Part shown: positions 12,430-21,846 of the stretch, piece by piece
Layout of the letters: every line of letters begins with the position of its first letter
How positions within the stretch are numbered: position 1 is the stretch's first letter
From: Aedes albopictus
Lineage: Eukaryota; Arthropoda; Insecta; Diptera; Culicidae
Length of the DNA: 64,000 nucleotides
NCBI RefSeq assembly: GCF_035046485.1
Contig: NC_085138.1
Span: 12,031,329-12,095,328 of the forward strand
Direction: 5' to 3'
Program-made: the position numbers and the translations under genes
Notes under the pieces: model-generated
What the model saw: only the letters and a program-made list of their open reading frames with translations
The model's database searches: none
Told to the model about the DNA's origin: nothing

Positions 12430-13930
12430 CTTGAATTTTAATTGAAGTCATAGTAATTCTTAACCACCAGTGTGTCCATTTTTTGTTACAATTCCTGGAG
12501 ATACCTTTGCTAACAACTATTATTTTTAGCAATTCTAGTGTAACATTTGAAACCAACTGCCAACTTTCACTTAACAAAGGTTGGTACTAATATTCCTTCC
12601 CTCTTCCAACCCGATTGCAAGGACGTGGCCGGTGCCGTTATTTTTTCGTTAAAGAAAGCCTCTAAATTCTAAAGATTGTACAGTGAGAATAGTTGACCAC
12701 TCCCAGACAATTATTCAGTTAATTCATTGTGCAACAGTCATTAGTTCGGATAAATCACGGAGTAAAAAACATAGATAAGCGTATCTATGATGATGATATA
12801 ACATACTTTGCAAATTCTTTGCAAGATTTGCGAGTTTTGCTACACTAATTTTCCGGGCAATTTATGTTTCCACAGAAAATAAAAGGTAAGAACACTGCAG
12901 CGTTTATAGCACTACTTGAGATTTGTGCTGTGAAAAACTACATTTTTCAACTCGTTGTATTACTAACTGTTATGTTAATCCCCATTTCATCTCCAAAATG
13001 TCGAAACTCCATACCGTATCTCCCACAGTTTCTATCCAGAACAGAACGGCAATAAACCACCCTCGCTTCGCGCCTACTCTGATGCATATCGTTGAAACCA
13101 GAACAAACTACGCAAAGTGGCGCTCGTTTCACCAAATTATAAACTGAAACCCGTCGACGCCTACTGCGCTATTCGGTACACGAGATGCAAGCTCGCGCCT
13201 TCGTCGGCGGGCACGCATGGTAGTTGGCTACGGTCCATTCATAAAACTCGGTTGAAAGATGAAACACTGAAACTCGCTCTCAGCACCCGAACTTATAGGT
13301 ATGTCGAATTGTGAATAAATTAATGGTAATGGGCTTTGGGGAACATGGTGGCCGCGTGGGTGAACTGTACTAATTGCTATTACCGGCACGTACCGCACAC
13401 ATCAGCGCCGTCCAGGCTTGCGGATAGTTTCGACGGCGCGCGCCAACCACATGCCCAAAATTGAGGTGTTTCACAATTTTTTAATATTTTTAAAGCGATA
13501 ACCACAAAGTTTTGCTGTGAAAAATCGGATCGAATGCTGCTTGCTCAAGACACGTTGAGTACACTTTGAACTTCTTATCGCAGCGAGAACACTCTTCGAC
13601 AGTGAGTAGCTCTTTCTGTTAGCATTTCCAGAAGTGAGTTATTACGTAAGCGAATCGATACGAATACAGTTGGGCTGAGAGTGTCGATCGTTGCAACGGC
13701 CATCCGACGACGATGTGTGGTTTTTTATTTGTGTGTTCTTGGCTCAAGTGGTTCTATTTTCGGGAAAGAGGCACTTGATTGCGGCAAATTCCAAAAGTTT
13801 TGCGGTTTTTGTTTGCTACAATCGGAATGGGATGAGTAATTTCAATCGAAACTGGGTGGTACTGTTCTTCAACTGTGGCAGCTGAAGATACCGTTTACGA
13901 AAAAACCGATCGGCGAAAAAAAAAGTCATG
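12430..13930. other. Intergenic DNA, mostly non-repetitive
   Basis: A GC-richer island runs from about 13020 to 13760. Its open frames (60-74 codons) have no recognised domain. Sequences resembling splice donors occur (for example ACAGTGAGTAG near 13600) without a convincing partner. The stretch could hold an untranslated exon or an enhancer; nothing is decisive. Confidence 0.4.
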
Positions 13931-15030
13931 CGCTAATTCCCGTCATATCAGATGTAAAATTGCCAATAATCAAAGATATTCCAACTTACCTTTGCCAATG
14001 GCTCATTAGACAGAAGTAATAACCAGCCCCTATAGCACTGGAAATCGAATAATTACACAAAAATACACGTTTCAATTTTACTCTACTTACGACATAATCA
14101 TTTTTCTCGTTTTGCATATGACGAAGGCAACCGCACCAAAGCAGCAGCAAGGCGAACTGTTCTTTATCACTGTTCAATTATCAATTCGCCAAATTCGCGT
14201 GTTGAACCAACCTTCAACTCACGCCCCACGAAAGCTCTGTGGCACTTCAATGTTGGATTGCACTGCTGCAGAATGTTCAATTAATAATATAAATTACTTT
14301 TATGCAATTCAGTATCATAATTTAAATTTTATTCAACTCATTTTGATATCATAATGGCCAATTTTTCCGAACTGGTTCATTATGCAACTGTAATGAGTTG
14401 CATAATGAAAAATAGTTGTATAATGTTCATAATGCAACTCATTTGAGTTGCATTATGAACATTATGCAACTGAAATGAGTTGCATTATGAAAAAATCATT
14501 GCATAAAATTTTGTATGGAACTCGTTGCAAAACTCGATTTTTTCAGCACTCTTCGTATTTATCCAACTCGGCAAGCCTCTTTGGATAAATGTACGACTCG
14601 TGCTGAAAAAATCAACTTTTTGCAACTCGTCACATAAATAACTATTTTCCTGTCGGAAAAATGTAAACAACAAGTTGTCTTCGGCAGGGAGGATGCAAGC
14701 AAATGTGCGCGAGGATTTTTTGCACACGAAAATCGTATTTCACAACCACAGAGAAAACTTTCTTCTATGCACTGTTATGGCATATTATGAATTGATGGGC
14801 AAAAATATTATTTGAAATATTTTGGTCGTTATTCTAAAGCTCTAACTTAAAAACTTTCTTCTCAATCGTACTTTGAACACATGATTTGGTTTGGATTGCG
14901 AAGGAATTGGCCGACTTTTCGAATAAACACCTCCGGTCAAGTCATCATTTTTTTACCTCCTATGTACCATAGTGTCACGTAGAAAGTGTGCCGAGAATTG
15001 AATTCAGGTTGTGGCCGACATAGACATGAA
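13930..15030. repeat. Copy A of a ~0.8-kb diverged duplication (copy B 24770-25530)
   Basis: Long segments match 24770-25530 in the same order and orientation: the TTACCTTTGCCAATGGCTCA block, the AAAGCTCTGT.GCACTTCAA block, the ATGTAAACAACAAGTTGTCT block and the GAGTGCCGGGAATTGAATTC-like end. Copy A carries about 0.35 kb of extra palindromic DNA at 14290-14645. On the minus strand both copies keep a TTTCCAG..GGCAAAGGTAAGT arrangement that looks like a short exon between splice sites, with different exon lengths (48 and 40 nt). Confidence 0.7.
14345..14645. repeat. Palindromic insertion rich in ATGAGTTGCATAATG, with hairpin arm
   Basis: The words GAGTTGCATTATGAACATT and their complements alternate four to five times from 14370 to 14490. 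They are followed by TTTTTTCAGCACTC...GAGTGCTGAAAAAA-type arms around TTATCCAACTCGGCAAGCCT (14535-14620). The block is absent from the otherwise similar copy B at 24.8-25.5 kb, so it inserted after the duplication. Confidence 0.65.
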
Positions 15031-17220
15031 TGGCTCAAAATTCATGATTCTTTATCCAGATACAGAGTTTGGAATTTGCAATATTTGAAAAGCGATAGTT
15101 TATTTGGCAAAGTATTTTGAAAGTCAAGCGTTAACAGTGGACAGGCCGTTCTTGTATATATCTCAAGATTCTGATTATTTACAAAGTAGGTTGCTTCGGC
15201 AAAGTTGTTTGGTAGGTCAAGGGCTTAAAGTTAATGGGTCATTTGATGTGAAATTTCGCCACTAGGCGGTACTAGTCACATAATTTGAAAAGCATGAAAT
15301 TTCTCGAAAAGTATTCAAAATTCGGTTACTTTTTTCGCCTTAAACATATTTCAGTTGAACCAAGTGTATTTCATAGATCAATATACTAGACATAAATTTA
15401 AAAAACTTATTTAGTTTGGTACACTTAATTCTGAGACAAAGCGGTCAAATAAGAAAAAAATAAACTAAAAGTGCTCTTCGAGTTGAGTTAACCGATTAAG
15501 CCCAAAGTTCTATCAATTACAGCTATCTAGTGGAGATTTTCCCTGGAATCTCGTGGGAATTCCACAAGGAATCTTCTGGAGATTTAACCCGGGATCTCGT
15601 GGAGATTCGCTTCGTAATCTCGTGGAGATTCCCTACGGAATCTCGTGAACATTCCCTCCGGACTCTCGTGGAGATTCCCTCCGGAATCTCGTGGAGATTA
15701 CCCCCGGAATCTCGTGGAAATTTGCTCTGGAATCTCGGAGATTTAACCCGGAATCTCGTGGAGATTCCCTCCAGAATCTTGTAGAGATTACCCCCGGAAT
15801 CTCGTGGATATTTGCTCTTGAATCTCGTGGAGATTCCCTCCGGAACTCGTGGAGATTCCCTCCGGAATCTCGTGGAGATTCCCTCCGAAATCTCGTGGAG
15901 ATTCCCTCCGGAATCTCGTGGAGATTCCCTCCGGAATCTCGTGGAGATTCCCTCCGGAATCTCGTGGAGATTCCCTCCGGAATCTCGTGGAGATTCCCTC
16001 CGGAATCTCGTGGAGATTCCCTCCGGAATCTCGTGGAGATTCCCTCCGGAATCTCGTGGAGATTCCCTCCGGAATCTCGTGGAGATTCCCTCCGGAATCT
16101 CATGGCGATTCCCTCCGGAATCTCGTGGAGATTCCCTCCGGAATGTCGTGGAAATTCCCTCCGGAATCTCGTGGAGATTCCCTCCGGAATCTCGTGGAGA
16201 TTTCCTCCGGAATCTCGTGGAGATTCCCTCCGGAATCTCGTGGAGATTCCCTCCGGAATCTCGTGGAGATTCCCTCCGGAATCTCGTGGAGATTCCCTCC
16301 GGAATCTCGTGGAGATTCCCTCCGGAATCTCGTGGAGATTCCCTCCGGAATCTCGTGGAGATTCCCTCCGGAATCTCGTGGAGATTCCCTCCGGAATCTC
16401 GTGGAGATTCCCTCCGGAATCTCGTGGAGATTACCTCCGGAATCTCGTGGAGATTACCTCCGGAATCTCGTGGAGATTACCTCCGGAATCTCGTGGAGAT
16501 TACCTCCGGAATCTCGTGGAGATTCCCTCCGGAATCTCGTGGAGATTCCCTCCGGAATCTCGTGGAGATTCCCTCCGGAATCTCGTGGAGATTCCCTCCG
16601 GAATCTCGTGGAGATTCCCTCCGGAATCTCGTGGAGATTACCTCCGGAATCTCGTGGAGATTCCCTCCGGAATCTCGTGGAGATTCCCTCCGGAATCTCG
16701 TGGAGATTCCCTCCGGAATCTCGTGGAGATTCCCTCCGGAATCTCGTGGAGATTCCCTCCGGAATCTCGTGGAGATTCCCTCCGGAATCTCGTGGAGATT
16801 CCCTCCGGAATCTCGTGGAGATTCCCTCCGGAATCTCGTGGAGATTCCCTCCGGAATCTCGTGGAGATTCCCTCCGGAATCTCGTGGAGATTCCCTCCGG
16901 AATCTCGTGGAGATTCCCTCCGGAATCTCGTGGAGATTCCCTCCGGAATCTCGTGGAGATTCCCTCCGGAATCTCGTGGAGATTCCCTCCGGAATCTCGT
17001 GGAGATTCCCTCCGGAATCTCGTAGAGATTCCCTCCGGAATCTCGTGGAGATTCCCTCCGGCATCTCGTGAAGATTCCCTCCGGAATCTCGTGGAGATTC
17101 CCTCCGGAATCTTGTGGAGATTCCCTTCGGAATCTTGTGGAGATTTTCTCCGGGATCTCGTGGAGATTTCCTCCGGATTCTTGTGGAGATTCCTTCCGGA
17201 ATCTCGTGGAGATACCCTCC

Positions 17221-18066
17221 GGAATCTGGTGAAGATTCCCTCCGGAATCTGGTGAAGATTCCCTCCGGAATCTGGTGAAGATTCCCTCCGGAATCTGGTG
17301 AAGATTCCCTCCGGAATCTGGTGAAGATTCCCTCCGGAATCTGGTGAAGATTCGCTCCGGAATCTGGTGAAGATTCCCTCCGGAATCTGGTGAAGATTCC
17401 CTCCGGAATCTGGTGAAGATTCCCTCCGGAATCTGGTGAAGATTCCCTCCGAAATCTGGTGAAGATTCCCTCCGGAATCTGGTGAAGATTCCCTCCGGAA
17501 TCTGGTGAAGATTCCCTCCGGAATCTGGTGAAGATTCCCTCCGGAATCTGGTGAAGATTCCCTCCGGAATCTGGTGAAGATTCCCTCCGGAATCTGGTGA
17601 AGATTCCCTCCGGAATCTGGTGAAGATTCCCTCCGAAATCTGGTGAAGATTCCCTCCGGAATCTGGTGAAGATTCCCTCCGGAATCTGGTGAAGATTCCC
17701 TCCGGAATCTGGTGAAGATTCCCTCCGGAATCTGGTGAAGATTCCCTCCGGAATCTGGTGAAGATTCCCTCCGGAATCTGGTGAAGATTCCCTCCGGAAT
17801 CTGGTGAAGATTCCCTCCGGAATCTGGTGAAGATTCCCTCCGGAATCTGGTGAAGATTCCCTCCGGAATCTGGTAAAGATTCCGTCCGGAATCTGGTGAA
17901 GATTCCCTCCGGAATCTGGTGAAGATTCCCTCCGGAATCTGGTGAACATTCCCTCCGGAATCTGGTGAAGATTCCCTCCGGAATCTGGTGGAGATTCCCT
18001 CCGGAATCTGGTGAAGATTCCCTCCGGAATCTGGTGAAGATTCCCTCCGGAATCTGGTGAAGATTC
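17221..18066. repeat. Satellite sub-block with GGTGA loop (about 37 units)
   Basis: Here the unit reads GGAATCTGGTGAAGATTCC then CTCC. The central bases change from CGTGG to GGTGA while the outer arms GGAATCT and AGATTCC remain paired. The variant creates TGA on the plus strand, which explains why plus-strand frames stop near 17255 and reopen near 18057 while minus-strand frames run through. Confidence 0.95.
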
Positions 18067-19289
18067 CCTCCGGAATCTCGTGGAGATTCCCTCCGGAATC
18101 TCGTGGCGATTCCCTCCGGAATCTCGTGGCGATTCTTTCCGGGAATCTCGTGGCAATTCTCTCCGGGAACTCGTGGCGATTCTTTCTGGGATCTCGTGGA
18201 GATTCCCTCCGGAATCTCGTGGAGATTCCCTCCGGAATCTCGTGGAGATTCCCTCCGGAATCTCGTGGAGATTCCCTCCGGGATCTCGTGGAGATTCCCT
18301 CCGGAATCTCGTGGAGATTCCCTCCGGAATCTCGTGGAGATTCGCTCCGGAATCTCGTGGAGATTCCCTCCGGAATCTCGTGGAGATTCCCTCCGGAATC
18401 TCGTGGAGATTCCCTCCGGAATCTCGTGGAGATTCCCTCCGGAATCTCGTGGAGATTCCCTCCGGAATCTCGTGGAGATTCCCTCCGGAATCTCGTGGAG
18501 ATTCCCTCCGGAATCTCGTGGAGATTCCCTCCGGAATCTCGTGGAGATTCCCTCCGGAATCTCGTGGAGATTCCCTCCGGAATCTCGTGGAGATTCCCTC
18601 CGGAATCTCGTGGAGATTCCCTCCGGAATCTCGTGGAGATTCCCTCCGGAATCTCGTGGAGATTCCCTCCGGAATCTCGTGGAGATTCCCTCCGGAATCT
18701 CGTGGAGATTCCCTCCGGAATCTCGTGGAGATTCCCTCCGGAATCTCGTGGAGATTCCCTCCGGAATCTCGTGGAGATTCCCTCCGGAATCTCGTGGAGA
18801 TTCCCTCCGGAATCTCGTGGAGATTCCCTCCGGAATCTCGTGGAGATTCCCTCCGGAATCTCGTGGAGATTCCCTCCGGAATCTCGTGGAGATTCCCTCC
18901 GGAATCTCGTGGAGATTCCCTCCGGAATCTCGTGGAGATTCCCTCCGGAATCTCGTGGAGATTCCCTCCGGAATCTCGTGGAGATTCCCTCCGGAATCTC
19001 GTGGAGATTCCCTCCGGAATCTCGTGAAGATTCCCTCCGGAATCTCGTGGAGATACCCTCCGGAATCTCGTGGAGATTCCCTCCGGAATCTCGTGGAGAT
19101 TCCCTCCGGAATCTCGTGGTGATTCCCCCCCGGAATCACGTGGTGATTCCCCCCCGGAATCACGTGGAGATTCCCTCCGGAATCTGGTGAAGATTCCCTC
19201 CGGAATCTCGTGGAGATTCCCTCCAAAATCTTGTGGAGATTTCCTCCGGAATCCGGTGGAGATTTCCTCCGGAATCCGGTGGAGATTCC

Positions 19290-19690
19290 CTCCGGAATCT
19301 CGCGGAGATTCCCTCCGGAATCTCGCGGAGATTCCCTCCGGAATCTCGCGGAGATTCCCTCCGGAATCTCGCAGAGATTCCCTCCGGAATCTCGCAGAGA
19401 TTCCCTCCGGAATCTCGCAGAGATTCCCTCCGGAATCTCGCAGAGATTCCCTCCGGAATCTCGTGGAGATTCCCTCCGGAATCTGGTGAAGATTCCCTCC
19501 GGAATCTCGTGGAAATTTCCTCCGAAATCTCGTGGAAATTCCCTCCGGAATCTCGTGTAGATTCCCTCCGGAATCTCGTGTAGATTCCCTCCGGAATCTC
19601 GTGTAGATTCCCTCCGGAATCTCGTGTAGATTCCCTCCGGAATCTCGTGTAGATTCCCTCCGGAATCTCGTGTAGATTCCCTCCGGAATC
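19290..19690. repeat. Satellite sub-blocks with CGCGG, CGCAG and CGTGT loops
   Basis: In order: about three CGCGG units, then four CGCAG units (to about 19460), a short mixed stretch, and six CGTGT units (about 19548-19685). Each variant occurs as a consecutive run, the footprint of local amplification. In all of them GGAATCT and AGATTCC are kept. Confidence 0.9.
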
Positions 19691-20080
19691 TCGTGGAGAT
19701 TCCCTCCGGAATCTCGTGGAGATTTGCTGTGGAATCTCGTGGAGATTACCCCCGGAATCTTGTGGAGATTCGCTCCGGAATCTCGTGGAGATTCCCTCCG
19801 GAATCTCGTGGAGATTCCCTCCGGAATCTCGTGGAGATTCCCTCCGGAATCTCGTGGAGATTCCCTCCGGAATCTCGTGGAGATTCTCTCCGGAATCTCG
19901 TGGAGATTCCCTCCGGAATCTCGTGGAGATTCCCTCCGGAATCTCGTGGAGATTCCCTCCGGAATCTCGTGGAGATTCCCTCCGGAATCTCGTGGAGATT
20001 CCCTCCGGAATCTCGTGGAGATTCCCTCCGGAATCTCGTGGAGATTCCCTCCGGAATCTCGTGGAGATTCCCTCCGGAAT

Positions 20081-20330
20081 CTCGTGCAGATTCCCTCCGG
20101 AATCTCGTGCAGATTCCCTCTGGAATCTCGTGCAGATTCCCTCTGGAATCTCGTGCAGATTCCCTCTGGAATCTCGTGCAGATTCCCTCTGGAATCTCGT
20201 GCAGATTCCCTCTGGAATCTCGTGCAGATTCCCTCTGGAATCTCGTGCAGATTCCCTCTGGAATCTCGTGCAGATTCCCTCTGGAATCTCGTGCAGATTC
20301 CCTCTGGAATCTCGTGCAGATTCCTTCCGG
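20081..20330. repeat. Satellite sub-block with CGTGC loop and CTCTGG spacer
   Basis: About eleven units read GGAATCTCGTGCAGATTCC followed by CTCT in place of CTCC. Two linked changes spread together, so this block was amplified from one doubly mutated unit. The last stretch (20336-20470) carries a further variant, GATTCTCTCC. Confidence 0.9.
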
Positions 20331-20629
20331 AATCTCGTGGAGATTCTCTCCGGAATCTTGTGGAGATTCTCTCCGAAGTCTCGTGGAGATTCTCTCCGGA
20401 ATCTCGTGGAGATTCTCTCCGGAATCTCGTGGAGATTCTCTCCGGAATCTCGTGGAGATTCTCTCCGGAATCTGGCGAAGATTCCCTCCGGAATCTCGTG
20501 GAGATTCCCTCCGGAATCTCGAGGAGATTTCCTCCTGATACTTTTTAGAATATCAAACTCAAATCCATCATTATTAATGTATAATTGATAAGTAGTATCA
20601 ACATCTGACCTATTGACCTCTCGTTGTAA

Positions 20630-20975
20630 GTGATATCCCCGACCAGAAGCACATAACAAGTCATAACAAAATTATGACAACTGTTATTAGAAATAAAAAT
20701 GATTGATATAATTCTGTTATGAGGATTTTTCCATGCGAATATCCATAAAAAAATTGTATTACCATTTGTTATAATTTTACTATCTAAATTATAACAAAAC
20801 TTGTTTTATTTAATCAAACAGACGTATAACAACATTTGTTATATTATGCATTGTAATATAATTGCCTCTAACATAATTTCGTAACACTTTTATTGCACGT
20901 TGTTACAAAAACCATTGTAACAAAATAACACAACCTGTAATAATTTTTTTTTCCCATCTAGTAGGTATTGCAGTC
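20630..20975. repeat. AT-rich TTATAACAAA repeat with ACTAG-type ends
   Basis: Words such as CATTTGTTATAATTTT, TTATAACAAAACTTG and GTTACAAAAACCATTGTAAC alternate in both orientations. The borders (ATCCCCGACCAGAAG on the left, CCCATCTAGTAGGTATT on the right) resemble the ends of the element at 7507-12417. It directly adjoins the satellite, which may have expanded inside or beside such an element. Confidence 0.45.
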
Positions 20976-20979
20976 GGCA

Positions 20980-21576
20980 TGCAATCGATCACTTAACTGA
21001 GAATAAAAACGTTTTTGTTCATAGCAAAGATATCGGCATAAACACAGATATCATATTGCGCCTACTTAGACCTATCATCGCTTGAACTCGTGCTCATACC
21101 ACCAGTTATCTCTGCCTACTTGGACCTCACCGTACTCAAGATTCGTACCCTTGCTTCTTTTCTTCTTTCAACTCCCTCGCAGACTCGGTCGGTGGATTGG
21201 TAATTCGATAAACTAAAATTTGTGTGTCTACTGCGCTAATTTCCCCTCAGCTCGGTAATAAAGATGCCACTGCGCTCTGCTGCGCTGCATGATGCAGTCT
21301 CGGATTTCAAACAAACAAGTGCAATCGCACACGTCCGCCGCCGCCGTTCGTCTACGCGCCGTTGGCTGCCGGCAAACAGTAATGCACTCTAACATTAATC
21401 CAAACACAATTGTTTGACCGTAGATAGTCTGTGTTTCTTGCAGTGCCAGATACGCAGCATTCGTGGGTCTTATTCTAAAACGGAGAAAATTTAGAGAAAC
21501 AAGACTACTGAGATTTGTACTAGTATATCATGTCTCAGGACATCATCAGGGATTCTAAACTATGCCTGGGATTCAT
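20980..21576. other. Non-repetitive intergenic DNA
   Basis: Mixed-composition DNA with a GC-richer part at 21120-21370. No open frame with a recognisable domain, no splice pair and no RNA gene was seen. Confidence 0.4.
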
Positions 21577-21589
21577 AACAGAGCATTTT

Positions 21590-21833
21590 GGGGTCTCCAG
21601 TTAGCCTAGTGGTTAAGGCTATGGATCGCCAATCCAGAGACGGCGGGTTCGATTCCCGTTCCAGTCGAAAAAATATTCTCGACTCCCTGGGCCTCATAAT
21701 ATACAAATTCATGCAATGGCAGACAAAGAAAGCCCTTCAATTAATAACTGTGGAAGTGCTCAAAGAACACTAAGTTGTAGTGAGGCAGGCCAAGTCCCAG
21801 TGGGGACGTAAAGCCAATAAGAAGAAGAAGAAG
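21590..21833 (+). mobile_element. tRNA-derived SINE, Feilai-like
   Basis: A tRNA-like head carries an A box (TAGCCTAGTGG near 21602) and a B box (GGTTCGATTCC near 21647). A tRNA-unrelated body follows, with GCAATGGCAGACAAAGAAAG and a CCCAGTGGGGACGTA motif, and the tail is an AAG repeat. The element is bracketed by a 13-bp direct repeat AACAGAGCATTTT at 21577-21589 and 21834-21846. Architecture and tail match Feilai, the tRNA-related SINE of Aedes aegypti. A longer inverted copy is at 45779-46077. Confidence 0.9.
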
Positions 21834-21846
21834 AACAGAGCATTTT

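Larger units (their letters stand above)
15530..20536. repeat. 5-kb satellite of a 23-bp unit with an internal dyad
   Basis: About 217 tandem copies of a 23-bp unit: GGAATCTC, GTG, GAGATTCC, CTCC. The 8-bp arms are exact reverse complements, so the array alternates one 8-mer and its complement with 3- and 4-base spacers. Units are nearly identical in the core and degenerate at both edges (15530-15850 and 20330-20536), as unequal exchange predicts. Because 23 is not a multiple of 3 and the unit has no stop codon, very long open frames (up to 862 codons, minus strand) cross the array in several frames on both strands. They are by-products of the repeat, not genes. Variant units form separate homogeneous blocks, listed separately. 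Confidence 0.98.

Noticed and set aside
15530..20536. CRISPR array
   Set aside because: The repeats abut with no unique spacers, and the context is an animal genome.
15691..20659. Open frames of 274-862 codons on both strands as repetitive proteins
   Set aside because: They overlap each other in several frames, encode the same 23-residue cycle, and are fully explained by a stop-free 23-bp DNA unit.
21602..21665. Functional tRNA gene
   Set aside because: A and B boxes are present, but the sequence continues into a SINE body with an AAG tail and flanking direct repeats. The same applies to the units at 40.7-41.1, 46.0 and 55.7 kb.
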